From assembly GCF_002286965.1 (NCBI RefSeq), contig NZ_NSKD01000006.1:123312-187311 (forward strand): a stretch of 64,000 nt of DNA, in the 5' to 3' direction. The position numbers were made by a program, and so were the translations under genes. Shown here piece by piece: positions 53,042 to 61,237 of the stretch. How positions within the stretch are numbered: the stretch's first letter is position 1; each line of letters starts with the position of its first letter. This stretch comes from Halovibrio salipaludis. Lineage in GTDB: Bacteria; Pseudomonadota; Gammaproteobacteria; Pseudomonadales; Oleiphilaceae. Below the pieces are notes generated by a model. The model saw nothing but the letters and a program-made list of their open reading frames with translations. It was not told where the DNA came from and did no database searches.

Positions 53042-54124
53042 TCAGAACCGGTAACGGGCGCCGATCATCAGATCGGACCGGTCCGGGGTCTGCTCATTCG
53101 AGCTGGCCTTGTAGCCCTCCACGTACACCGCCATGGACTCGGTCAGGTCGTGCATAACCTGGGCCGTATAGGCGTTGGTGGTTTCCGTTTCCGGCTCCAG
53201 TTCATCCCTCTCCCGTTCCCAGGAAATGGAGAACCGGTTGGGGCCGACGCGGTAGCTGGTCAGCAGGGCCGCCACGCTGGCGATGTCCTTGCGGTGCTGG
53301 TACTGGGCGGTGAAGTGCCAGCGTTCACCCTCATAGGTCATGCGGCCGCCGTAGGTGTTCTCGTTGTCCATCTCCTGAACCGTGTTACCACCGCCGTCAT
53401 TGGAGTCCATACCCAGAGCCCATTCCCAGTTGCCCGGGGTGTAGCTCAGGACTGCCTGATAAGGACGGCTCTCCTTTTCATCACCGTCGCGGACTTCCGG
53501 GCTGCCGTCCTCGTTCAGTTGGACTGCCCCATGCAGCCGGAGATCGCCCCAGGATGGTGTGGTGTACTGCACCAGACGGTCACGCCCGGTGGTGTAGGGG
53601 CCGAAAAGGTGGCGTCGTGCACGTTTACCGGTCGCAGGATCCACACCATCCTCATACCGGTACTCGCCCTCAAAGAAATTGGCGACACGATCCAGCTGCT
53701 GCTCGTAGACGGTATCGTCCACACCGCCCCAGATGCGACCAAAATCACCCTCAAGGCCAATGTAGGCGTACTCGACGTGCTCATCGAACATCCGGTCACC
53801 GTCTTCATCCGCGGCAGAGGGGATCGACGTCCATTCAGCGCGGAAGAAGCCTTCCGTACCCGGCATGAGTTCGGTGCGGTTACGCAGGCCGATCCAGGAG
53901 TTGCTGTCGCGGAAGGCGGTCTCGCTGCCGCGACCATCCGTATCACGATGCTCCATCACCAGCCCAAGCTGGCCGTAGATCTCCGGCATCATGTCCAGCC
54001 GGTGCGTCAGTGCGTCCACCTCCGCCAGTGTCAGTTCACTGTCGCCGCTGCGGCCCGAGTCCTGGGCCTGCACGCCACCAGCCGCCAGCGCGGCCAGTGC
54101 CAGAACAATTCCTTTCCGCTTCAT
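53042..54124 (-). CDS. Gram-negative porin
   Basis: The 360-residue protein has a signal peptide (MKRKGIVLALAALAAGGVQA before QDSG), then alternating beta-strand sequence of a 16-strand general porin. Recognisable are GLRNRTELMPGTEGFFRAEW, AYIGLEGDFGRIWGGVDDT (the common porin G-L-x-G-x-F-G-x-W/R pattern), and a C-terminal RYRF ending in Phe needed for BAM recognition. The barrel is rich in Asp and Glu. AGGGGG lies 5 bases before ATG 54124. Solute specificity cannot be told. It is the first gene of an apparent porin-CYTH-glnE run. Confidence 0.88.
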   Translation of the reverse strand: MKRKGIVLALAALAAGGVQAQDSGRSGDSELTLAEVDALTHRLDMMPEIYGQLGLVMEHRDTDGRGSETAFRDSNSWIGLRNRTELMPGTEGFFRAEWTSIPSAADEDGDRMFDEHVEYAYIGLEGDFGRIWGGVDDTVYEQQLDRVANFFEGEYRYEDGVDPATGKRARRHLFGPYTTGRDRLVQYTTPSWGDLRLHGAVQLNEDGSPEVRDGDEKESRPYQAVLSYTPGNWEWALGMDSNDGGGNTVQEMDNENTYGGRMTYEGERWHFTAQYQHRKDIASVAALLTSYRVGPNRFSISWERERDELEPETETTNAYTAQVMHDLTESMAVYVEGYKASSNEQTPDRSDLMIGARYRF

Positions 54125-54193
54125 GGAACCCCCTAGTGTTATCAGAGCCGGCAGAATACCACTGAGCCCCCACCGGCTAAAGAAACCTCGACG

Positions 54194-54652
54194 CTACACG
54201 CTCAACAGAAACGTTACCGGCCCGTCATTGACCAGCTGTACCTGCATGTCCGCACCAAAACGGCCCGTGGCCAGGTGCCCGATCCCGGGCGGTGCAACAT
54301 CCACCTGCTGGCGGGCCGCCTCCACAAAGGCATTGAACCAGTGTTCGCCACGCTCGGGCCGGGCCGCGGACGAAAACGAGGGCCGACTGCCCTTGCTGGT
54401 ATCCGCCGCCAGAGTGAACTGGGGCACCACCAGCAGGTCACTGCCGCAGTCCTTCAGGCTCCGGTTCATGCGCCCCTGCTCGTCCGGGAACACGCGGTAT
54501 TCAAGCACGCGCTCCAGCATCCGTTTCTGCTCGGCCGCTCCATCCGTTTTCTGAACCCCAAGAAACAGGAGCAGGCCGTGGCCGATTTCACCCACGATCT
54601 CGCCATCGATACTGACGCTGGCACTGGTGACGCGCTGTATAAGCCCTTTCAA
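54194..54652 (-). CDS. dtd: D-aminoacyl-tRNA deacylase
   Basis: Dtd removes D-amino acids (and glycine) mischarged on tRNA. The 152-residue protein has the expected length and ends with VNDGPVTFLLSV, containing the Gly-cisPro motif that excludes L-amino acids. The other signature, SQFTLAADT in E. coli (Ser77-Gln78), reads PQFTLAADT here, so position 77 is proline. The codon is CCC and the surrounding sequence is intact, so it is not a frame error. The effect on activity is unknown. Confidence 0.93.
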   Translation of the reverse strand: MKGLIQRVTSASVSIDGEIVGEIGHGLLLFLGVQKTDGAAEQKRMLERVLEYRVFPDEQGRMNRSLKDCGSDLLVVPQFTLAADTSKGSRPSFSSAARPERGEHWFNAFVEAARQQVDVAPPGIGHLATGRFGADMQVQLVNDGPVTFLLSV

Positions 54653-54854
54653 GAAAGTTCTCCCCTTTCATGCATGCGTGGCTCGTGATGGTGCCACTCC
54701 TCCGGGCGGCGGGAAAGAACGCACCAAAAAGCAGCGCGCTCGATGGCCGTGCCCTGTTTCGGTGACCCAACCGCCTGCCCACACCGGTTGCGACAGCCCA
54801 GGACAGGCCACTAATGGCTGTTTATCCATTGTTTTTCGGGATTTTTTGACCATC

Positions 54855-54870
54855 AGGCACGGCACCTGCT
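54855..54870 (+). promoter_or_regulatory. Candidate sigma-54 promoter for the TorF-like porin
   Basis: AGGCACGGCACCTGCT matches TGGCACG-N4-TTGCT at all but two positions, with GG (-24) and GC (-12) exactly 12 bp apart. The predicted start is near 54881, 51 bases before the ATG. Upstream bases 54653-54854 hold only NtrC-like half-sites, not a full palindrome. Confidence 0.7.
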
Positions 54871-54931
54871 GATACCCGGACAAGTTGCATTGCAACGGAA
54901 CCCCAAGGAAAAGCCAACGGAGGCTACAACC

Positions 54932-55651
54932 ATGCAAACACTCAGAAAGCCCCTTTCCTCTCTCCTTGCCGCTGGCCTGATTGGCAGTGCCGCACTGGCC
55001 GCCTCACCGGCCATGGCCTTCAATCCGAGCACCAGCGCAACCTTCGGTGCCTCGAACATCTACCTGTGGCGTGGTGTGGACCTGGGCACCGGCGATGCCC
55101 ATGTTTACGGCAGCCTGGACTTCGACAGCGGTGTGGGAGCCTACGCCGGGGTCTGGGCCGCCAGCGGCGACAGCGGCGCCGGCCAGGAATATGACCTTTA
55201 CGCGGGCTACGCCACCGACATCACCGACGATATCAGCGTTGATGCCGCCATCATCAATTACATCTACCCGAAGCAGGCCCGTGTGGTAAGAGATGACCAA
55301 GGCAATATTACCGACACGGTTGATCAGGATGGTTTTGGCGATTTTTCCGAAGCCTACCTCGGTATCAGTGCCTACGGTCTTGGTATTGATTACTACAAGG
55401 ATGTAACCGGCTCAGACTATGAGTACGTTGCCGCCAGTTACGGCTATGACGCCTTCGGCGTCACTGTTGGCCATCATATCGACGAAGCCGGCGCCCCGTT
55501 TGGCGAGGACATGACCCACCTGGACCTGTCCTTCCAGTTCAACGATGAGCTCTCGTTCGTTGCCAGCACCGTCGTTGATTCCGACACCAGCGACGACACC
55601 CGCAGAACAACACTGCTCCAGGCAGTCTACGAACTGTCCTTCACCCTGTAA
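54932..55651 (+). CDS. TorF-like putative porin (gcw_chp / TIGR02001 family)
   Basis: The 239-residue protein has a signal peptide (MQTLRKPLSSLLAAGLIGSA...ASPAMA before FNPS) and a compact beta-barrel domain of the gcw_chp family: NIYLWRGVDLGTGDAHVYGSLD, GAYAGVWAASGD, YDLYAGYATDITDDISVDAAIINYIYP, and a C-terminal QAVYELSFTL ending in an aromatic-rich strand. Members of this family are often found beside glnK-amtB in other proteobacteria and are thought to be outer-membrane channels. Here the gene stands alone behind a sigma-54-type promoter. ATG 54932 has GGAGG 8 bases upstream. The transported solute is unknown; a nitrogen compound is inferred. Confidence 0.85.
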   Translation: MQTLRKPLSSLLAAGLIGSAALAASPAMAFNPSTSATFGASNIYLWRGVDLGTGDAHVYGSLDFDSGVGAYAGVWAASGDSGAGQEYDLYAGYATDITDDISVDAAIINYIYPKQARVVRDDQGNITDTVDQDGFGDFSEAYLGISAYGLGIDYYKDVTGSDYEYVAASYGYDAFGVTVGHHIDEAGAPFGEDMTHLDLSFQFNDELSFVASTVVDSDTSDDTRRTTLLQAVYELSFTL

Positions 55652-55689
55652 TCCCACCAACCGGGGCCGCTATGCGCGGTCCCGGTTAT

Positions 55690-55708
55690 CGCGAGCCGAG
55701 CTCGCTCC
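55690..55708. repeat. REP-like palindrome, single copy
   Basis: CGCGAGCCGAGCTCGCTCC matches one arm of the 39.0-kb repeat (CGCGAGCGAGCTCGCTCC) with one inserted base. It lies 38 bp after the TorF-like stop and touches the last base of the convergent pip stop codon. Confidence 0.65.
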
Positions 55709-56676
55709 TACCCAAGACCGAAATCAGGCCCGAAGCGATCACTCATCGCTTCGGTTGCCCGGATCAACGCATCCACAATGGCGGGCTCCGAGGCCGCATG
55801 TCCGGCGTCGCGGATAATGGAAAGATCCGCTTCCGGCCAGGCATCGTGTAGCGTGACAGCGTTCTCCAGCGGGCAGACCATGTCGTAGCGACCGTGAACC
55901 ATACGGGCCGGTTTATCGCGGATGGCATCCAGGTTGTCCAGGATCCGGTTTTCCTCGATGAAACCGCCGTTGAGGAAGTAGTGACACTCGATACGGGCGA
56001 GGGAGAGCGCCAGATGGGCGTGCCCGAAACGCTCTACCGCTGCCGGATTCGGGTGCAGGGTGGCACAGCGCCCCTCCCATATCGCCCAGGTACGCGCAGC
56101 CTGCAGGCGCTCGAGCTCGTTCTCGCTGTGCAGCAGCCGATGGTAGGCACGGATCAGGTCATCCCGCTCACTCTCCGGGATCAGGGCAATGAAATCCTCC
56201 CAGTAATCCGGAAAGATCCGGCTGGCACCATCCTGCAGGAACCAGCGGATATCACGCTCGCGGCAGAGAAAGATCCCCCGCAGGATCAGCCCCAGGACCC
56301 GCTCAGGGTGGGATTGGGCGTACAAAAGACTGAGGGTGGACCCCCATGAACCACCAAACAGAAGCCACTGCTCAATGCCGAAGAACGCGCGGATGCGCTC
56401 CATGTCCTCAAGCAGATGGGCGGTGGTATTGTTCTCGACGGAAGCGAACGGGGTGGAGCGGCCGGAACCGCGCTGATCGAAGAGAATGATGCGGTAGCGT
56501 TCCGCATCAAAGAAACGGCGGGCAGTGCCATCACTGCCCGCACCCGGACCGCCGTGAACCACGAGCACCGGGATCCCGCCGGGATGCCCGGACTCCTCCA
56601 GATAGAGGCTGTGGCCATCCCCCACGTCCAGGCGATGGGTGGCGTAGGGGGCGATTTCCGGGTAAAGGGTCAGCAT
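55708..56676 (-). CDS. pip: Proline iminopeptidase
   Basis: Pip is a cytoplasmic alpha/beta-hydrolase (peptidase S33) that removes N-terminal proline from peptides. The 322-residue protein has the oxyanion region VVHGGPGAGSD, FDQRGSGRSTPFAS, the nucleophile elbow GGSWGS, VHGRYDMVCP with the acid, and DAGHAASEP with the catalytic His. Length is typical. It is transcribed in the same direction as typA, 37 bp downstream of it, and ends inside a REP-like palindrome. Confidence 0.95.
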   Translation of the reverse strand: MLTLYPEIAPYATHRLDVGDGHSLYLEESGHPGGIPVLVVHGGPGAGSDGTARRFFDAERYRIILFDQRGSGRSTPFASVENNTTAHLLEDMERIRAFFGIEQWLLFGGSWGSTLSLLYAQSHPERVLGLILRGIFLCRERDIRWFLQDGASRIFPDYWEDFIALIPESERDDLIRAYHRLLHSENELERLQAARTWAIWEGRCATLHPNPAAVERFGHAHLALSLARIECHYFLNGGFIEENRILDNLDAIRDKPARMVHGRYDMVCPLENAVTLHDAWPEADLSIIRDAGHAASEPAIVDALIRATEAMSDRFGPDFGLG

Positions 56677-56713
56677 GCCCCAAGTCTAGGCGCCCGGGGC
56701 AGGCTCAGCCACC

Positions 56714-58525
56714 CTATTTCTTGCCGGCGCGCTTGCGATCCGTTTCGGTCAGCAGCTTCTTGCGGACCCGCAGGTTATTGGGCGTAACCTCCACCAGTTC
56801 ATCGTCATCAATGAACTCAAGCGCGTTCTCGAGGGTCATCTCGATCGGCGGGGTCAGCACCAGGTTCTCGTCCGTACCGGCGGCCCGCACGTTGGTGAGC
56901 TGCTTGCCCTTGGTCGGATTCACCGTCAGGTCATTCTCCCGAGCGTGAATACCGATAACCATGCCCTCGTATACCTCGGCGCCCGGCCCCACCATCAGGC
57001 GGCCACGATCCTGCAGCGTAAACAGGGAGTAGGCCGTGGTAGTGCCCTTGACCATGGAAACGATGGCGCCGTTATGGCGGTGTTCCGCCATACCACCCTT
57101 GACCGGACCCCAGTGGTCAAACACGTGGGTCAGGATACCCGAGCCCTGGGTCAGGGTCAGGAACTGGGAGCGGAAGCCGATCAGGCCCCGCGCCGGCATG
57201 ATGAAATCAATCCGCACGCGGCCACGGCCGTCCGGCACCATATTCTGCATCTCGGCGCGGCGGTTGCCCATCTCTTCCATCACCGAGCCCTGGTGCTGCT
57301 CTTCGATGTCGACCACGACCTGCTCGTAGGGCTCTTCCTTGGCGCCGTTATTGTCACGCTGCACCACTTCGGGGCGCGAGACGCCCAGCTCAAAGCCTTC
57401 CCGGCGCATGTTCTCGATCAGAACGGCCAGGTGCAGCTCACCACGGCCTGAGACCGTGAACTTTTCCGCTGCATCGCCCTGCTCGACCCGCAGCGCCACG
57501 TTGTGCAGCAGCTCCTGCTCAAGGCGCTCCTTGATCTGGCGGCTGGTGACGTACTTGCCGTCCTGGCCGGCGAAGGGCGAGTCGTTCACCTGGAACGTCA
57601 TGCTCACGGTCGGCTCGTCCACGGTCAGCGCCGGCATCGCCTCGGGGGCTTCGCGGCTGCAGATCGTATCCGAGATGCGCAGGTTGCTGATGCCGGAGAT
57701 ACAGACAATATCGCCCGCGTTGGCTTCATCCACGTTCACGCGGTTAAGGCCGAGGAAGCCTTTCACTTCCAGCAGCTTGGCGTTGCGCTGCTCGCCCTCG
57801 CGGTTGATCACCGCCACCTGCTGGCCGGGCTTCATCTGGCCGCCCTTGATGCGGCCCACGCCCAGAACGCCCACATAGGGGTCGTAGTCCAGCGAGGAGA
57901 CCTGCATCTGCAGGGATGCGTCCGGATCCACGCTCGGTGCCGGAACCTGATTGACGATCATCTTGAACAGCGAATCCATGTCGTCTTCCAGGGCATCCGG
58001 ATCCTCACCGGCAATGCCGTTGAGGGCGGAGGCGTAGACAATCGGGAAGTCCAGCTGGTCCTCGTTGGCGCCCAGAGCATCGAACAGGTCGAAGACTTCG
58101 TTGATCACCCAGTCCGGGCGGGCGCCTTCCCGGTCCACCTTGTTCACCACAACAATGGGGTTAAGCCCCTTGGCGAATGCCTTCTGGGTCACGAAACGGG
58201 TCTGGGGCATGGGGCCATCAACGGCGTCGACCAGCAGCAGGACCGAGTCGACCATGGACATGACCCGCTCCACCTCGCCACCGAAATCGGCGTGGCCGGG
58301 CGTGTCGACGATATTGATCCGGTATTCGCCCCAGTTGATCGCAGTATTCTTGGAGAGGATGGTGATGCCCCGCTCCTTCTCCTGATCATCGGAGTCCATG
58401 ATACGGTCGGTGTCCGATGACTTGCGATCCAGGGTCCCGGATTGCTGCAGCAGCTGGTCGACCAGCGTGGTCTTGCCATGGTCAACGTGTGCAATGATGG
58501 CGATGTTGCGAAGATTCTCAATCAC
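56714..58525 (-). CDS. typA: Ribosome-associated GTPase TypA/BipA
   Basis: TypA (BipA) is an EF-G-like GTPase that helps 50S assembly and stress adaptation. The 603-residue protein has G1 [15 protein letters not shown], the switch I region [21 protein letters not shown]3 [15 protein letters not shown]4 NKVDREGAR, and the BipA-specific C-terminal domain ([38 protein letters not shown]). The start is the GTG at 58525 ([16 protein letters not shown], as in the family) with GAGG 8 bases upstream; an earlier in-frame start adds 26 unrelated residues. Confidence 0.96.
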   Translation of the reverse strand: MIENLRNIAIIAHVDHGKTTLVDQLLQQSGTLDRKSSDTDRIMDSDDQEKERGITILSKNTAINWGEYRINIVDTPGHADFGGEVERVMSMVDSVLLLVDAVDGPMPQTRFVTQKAFAKGLNPIVVVNKVDREGARPDWVINEVFDLFDALGANEDQLDFPIVYASALNGIAGEDPDALEDDMDSLFKMIVNQVPAPSVDPDASLQMQVSSLDYDPYVGVLGVGRIKGGQMKPGQQVAVINREGEQRNAKLLEVKGFLGLNRVNVDEANAGDIVCISGISNLRISDTICSREAPEAMPALTVDEPTVSMTFQVNDSPFAGQDGKYVTSRQIKERLEQELLHNVALRVEQGDAAEKFTVSGRGELHLAVLIENMRREGFELGVSRPEVVQRDNNGAKEEPYEQVVVDIEEQHQGSVMEEMGNRRAEMQNMVPDGRGRVRIDFIMPARGLIGFRSQFLTLTQGSGILTHVFDHWGPVKGGMAEHRHNGAIVSMVKGTTTAYSLFTLQDRGRLMVGPGAEVYEGMVIGIHARENDLTVNPTKGKQLTNVRAAGTDENLVLTPPIEMTLENALEFIDDDELVEVTPNNLRVRKKLLTETDRKRAGKK

Positions 58526-58611
58526 GAAAAGGGCCTCTGAATCACTGGTATTTCGAATGAAGGGCGGTGAAAATGAGGGTCGATCCGGGTTTCCCCGAAC
58601 CAAGGGCGCGG

Positions 58612-58640
58612 ATTGTACACGAACAGACCGGATTTTTCCA
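58612..58640 (-). promoter_or_regulatory. Candidate sigma-70 promoter for typA
   Basis: On the minus strand TGGAAA and TACAAT are 17 bp apart (four and five consensus bases), predicting a start near 58605, about 80 bases before the typA GTG. Confidence 0.35.
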
Positions 58641-58704
58641 TGAGCTCATTGCTGCCCCGATGAACACGGCCATTTTCCGCCGGGCATCTGCTGCAGCCCG
58701 ACAA

Positions 58705-58752
58705 TGCACCAGATTGAATCGGGATCACACCTTGGTGCACTGTATTAGTGCA
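58705..58752. promoter_or_regulatory. Two NtrC-type enhancer elements upstream of glnA
   Basis: TGCACTGTATTAGTGCA at 58736-58752 is a full NtrC palindrome (TGCAC-N7-GTGCA). A second element at 58705-58721 begins TGCACCA but has a weak second half. Their centres are 31 bp apart and lie about 110 and 141 bp upstream of the predicted sigma-54 start, close to the E. coli glnAp2 layout. With the sigma-54 promoter and the typA promoter this accounts for the 417-bp gap 58526-58942. Confidence 0.82.
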
Positions 58753-58827
58753 TCGCGCAGCGAGGCCAGCGCACCAGGATGACGCCAATGCCCTGTTATG
58801 CGGCCAGAAATGAGCAAATCCGGTAAT

Positions 58828-58843
58828 TGGCAAGCCTTTTGCT
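58828..58843 (+). promoter_or_regulatory. Sigma-54 promoter of glnA
   Basis: TGGCAAGCCTTTTGCT fits TGGCACG-N4-TTGCT with one mismatch; GG and GC are 12 bp apart. The start is predicted at about 58854, leaving an 89-base leader before glnA. Confidence 0.85.
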
Positions 58844-58942
58844 TAAGGGTGGTCAGGCACGCGAAAGGCCCCACCACGGTGCACAGGGCCGGAGCCACGA
58901 GCACTCTGCTCTACTCAAATGAACCACAGATGGAGTTCTGAC

Positions 58943-60349
58943 ATGTCCAAGAACACGCTGAAGCTGATCCAGGAACATGACATCAAGTGGATCGACCTGC
59001 GATTCACTGACAGCCGCGGTAAGGAAATGCACGTCACCATGCCCGCCAAAGAGGCTGATGACGACTTCTTCACTGACGGTGCCACCTTTGATGGCTCCTC
59101 CATCAACGGCTGGAAGGGCATCAACGAGTCCGACATGATCCTGATGCCCGATGATGAGGCAGTCACCCTGGATCCGTTCGCGGAAGAGCCCACCCTCAAC
59201 ATCACCTGTGACATCGTTGAGCCGGCAACCATGCAGGGCTATGAGCGTGATCCGCGCTCCGTGGCACGGCGCACCGAGGATTACATGAAGTCCCTGGGCA
59301 TTGCGGATGCGGCCCTGTTCGGCCCCGAGCCCGAATTCTTCGTGTTCGATTCCGCCAAGTGGAAAGTGGACATGGACTCCGCCATGTACGAAATCCACTC
59401 CGAGGAAGCCGCCTGGGTTTCCGGTGAGGATTTCGACCGCAATAACACCGGCCACCGGCCCAAGGTGAAAGGCGGCTACTTCCCGGTCCCCCCGGTGGAT
59501 TCCCTGCACGACCTGCGTGGCGCCATGTGTGCCGCCATGGAATCCATGAACCTTGACATTGAGGTGCACCACCACGAAGTCGGCACCGCCGGCCAGTGCG
59601 AAATCGGCGTTGGGCCGAACACGCTGACCCGTAAGGCCGACGAGGTACAGATTCTCAAGTACTGCGTGCACAACGTGGCTCACGCCTTCGGCAAGACCGC
59701 CACCTTCATGCCCAAGCCGGTGGTCGGTGACAATGGCTCCGGCATGCACGTCAACATGTCGCTGAGCAAGGACGGCAAGAACATGTTCTCGGGCGACAGC
59801 TACGCCGGCCTGAGCGAAAACGCCCTCTACTACATCGGTGGCATCATCAAGCATGCCAGGGCCATCAACGCGTTCACCAACGCGTCCACCAACTCCTACA
59901 AGCGCCTGGTTCCGGGCTTCGAAGCGCCGGTGATGCTCGCCTACTCCGCGCGCAACCGTTCCGCGTCCATCCGGATCCCGTACACCAACAACCCCAAGGC
60001 ACGCCGGATCGAGGTGCGCTTCCCGGACCCGTCCGCCAACCCCTACCTGGCGTTCTCCGCGCTGGTCATGGCGGGCCTGGACGGCATCCAGAACAAGATC
60101 CACCCCGGCGAAGCCATGGACAAGGATCTCTACGACCTGCCCAAGGAAGAGGCACTGGAAATCCCGACCGTGTCGGAGACCTTCCAGGAGGCACTGGACG
60201 CTCTCGAAGCGGACCACGAGTTCCTGACCCAGGGCGGCGTCTTCACCGAAGACATGATCCAGGGCTACATCGACCTCAAGCGTGAGGATGTAACCCGCTA
60301 CAACATGACCACCCATCCGGTGGAATTCGACATGTACTACTCCGTGTAA
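58943..60349 (+). CDS. glnA: Glutamine synthetase type I
   Basis: GlnA makes glutamine from glutamate, ammonia and ATP as a dodecamer. The 468-residue protein (E. coli 469) has the beta-grasp [29 protein letters not shown], metal-site [22 protein letters not shown], the ATP-binding [12 protein letters not shown], and NRSASIRIP. Tyr397 in DLYDLPKEE is the adenylylation target of GlnE. ATG 58943 has GGAG 7 bases upstream. It is led by a sigma-54 promoter with NtrC sites and followed by a strong terminator before DUF4124-ntrBC. Confidence 0.98.
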   Translation: MSKNTLKLIQEHDIKWIDLRFTDSRGKEMHVTMPAKEADDDFFTDGATFDGSSINGWKGINESDMILMPDDEAVTLDPFAEEPTLNITCDIVEPATMQGYERDPRSVARRTEDYMKSLGIADAALFGPEPEFFVFDSAKWKVDMDSAMYEIHSEEAAWVSGEDFDRNNTGHRPKVKGGYFPVPPVDSLHDLRGAMCAAMESMNLDIEVHHHEVGTAGQCEIGVGPNTLTRKADEVQILKYCVHNVAHAFGKTATFMPKPVVGDNGSGMHVNMSLSKDGKNMFSGDSYAGLSENALYYIGGIIKHARAINAFTNASTNSYKRLVPGFEAPVMLAYSARNRSASIRIPYTNNPKARRIEVRFPDPSANPYLAFSALVMAGLDGIQNKIHPGEAMDKDLYDLPKEEALEIPTVSETFQEALDALEADHEFLTQGGVFTEDMIQGYIDLKREDVTRYNMTTHPVEFDMYYSV

Positions 60350-60372
60350 ACAGGGCTCCAGTACCTGTCAGA

Positions 60373-60406
60373 ACCCGGCCCGGGGCAACCCGCGCCGGGT
60401 TTTTTT
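60373..60406 (+). terminator. Intrinsic terminator after glnA
   Basis: ACCCGGC pairs with GCCGGGT around a 14-base loop and is followed by a run of seven T. It lies 23 bp after the glnA stop and should separate glnA from the downstream genes. Confidence 0.85.
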
Positions 60407-60475
60407 GTTGCATTGGCAACGCGGTGCTTGAATAATCGGGAAAGGATATCCGTCCGTCCCGAATCCGGAGGCTCC

Positions 60476-61021
60476 GTGTTCCGATCAACAATTCCCCTCA
60501 CCGCGCTGGTCCTGGCCTTTCTTCTGCCCCTGGGTACTGCCGTGGCCGGCGAGATCTACCGGCACGTGGACGAGAACGGCAATGTGACCTACTCGGATGA
60601 GCCCTTCAGCGATAACAGTCAAGCCATGGAACTGGAGCCCCTGCCGGAGGTCAGCCTGCCCGACAGCCCGGTGCGCGAAAGCCGCAACAGTGAACGGGAA
60701 AACAACAGAGGCAATGACGGACAGCAGGGCTACGAATCCGTCGAGATCACCCAGCCGGAACACGACAGCGCTTTCTGGCGCGGCGATGGGTTGGTTGTGG
60801 TGCGCTTCCAGTCCCAGCCCTCTCTGCGTCCCGGTCACCGCTTTGCCCTCGAACTGGATGGCGAGAGAACCCGCCGGAGCCGCAACACCAGCTTCACGCT
60901 GGAGAACATGAACCGGGGCACCCACGAGATCGTGATCCATGTGGTCAACGCCAACGGCGAGACAATCAGCTCCTCCGATGTCACCCGATTCACCCTGCAC
61001 CGCCCCTCGCAACTGAACTGA
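60476..61021 (+). CDS. DUF4124-domain periplasmic protein
   Basis: The 181-residue protein has a signal peptide (FRSTIPLTALVLAFLLPLGTAVA before GEIYRH) and an N-terminal DUF4124 domain (EIYRHVDENGNVTYSDEPF). A polar linker (about 65-90) and a C-terminal beta-rich region with FWRGDGLVVVRFQSQPSLRPGHRFALELDG follow, resembling an Ig-like fold. The function is unknown. Genes of this family commonly sit between glnA and ntrBC in gammaproteobacteria. The start is the GTG at 60476 with GGAGG 4 bases upstream; upstream in-frame codons run through non-coding sequence. Confidence 0.82.
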   Translation: MFRSTIPLTALVLAFLLPLGTAVAGEIYRHVDENGNVTYSDEPFSDNSQAMELEPLPEVSLPDSPVRESRNSERENNRGNDGQQGYESVEITQPEHDSAFWRGDGLVVVRFQSQPSLRPGHRFALELDGERTRRSRNTSFTLENMNRGTHEIVIHVVNANGETISSSDVTRFTLHRPSQLN

Positions 61022-61089
61022 AGACCCGCTCGCCAACCCTCTGGCGACAGACGCCGACTTCGCTCGCGTTCAATCCACGACCACCTTAA

Positions 61090-61106
61090 TGCACTGTATT
61101 GGTGCA
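61090..61106. promoter_or_regulatory. NtrC-type palindrome upstream of ntrBC
   Basis: TGCACTGTATTGGTGCA is a 17-bp NtrC palindrome, identical at 16 of 17 positions to the stronger glnA element. It lies 68 bp after the DUF4124 stop and 131 bp before the ntrB ATG. A lone TGCAC half-site occurs at 61154. Confidence 0.78.
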
Positions 61107-61197
61107 CACTGCAACCTTCTGCATTAGCATGGGGCAGAGCGCGATTCCAACCGTGCACTGATTCGGCCCAGCAGCGCTTTTACACCGACCCAGAAGC

Positions 61198-61213
61198 TGG
61201 TTTGATTCTTGCA
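61198..61213 (+). promoter_or_regulatory. Possible sigma-54 promoter for ntrBC
   Basis: TGGTTTGATTCTTGCA has correctly spaced GG (-24) and GC (-12) and a perfect TTGCA block, but the CAC of the -24 element is TTT. If used, transcription would start near 61224 with the NtrC palindrome centred at about -126. Confidence 0.4.
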
Positions 61214-61237
61214 AAGCCTGTTCCCAGGAGGGGACCT

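Noticed and set aside
54653..54854. NtrC sites upstream of the TorF-like porin
   Set aside because: Only half-sites (TGGTGCC near 54690, GCACCA near 54720) are seen; no 17-bp palindrome.
61030..61047. TCGCCA/TGGCGA hairpin after DUF4124 as a terminator
   Set aside because: A 6-bp stem with no T run is too weak to call.
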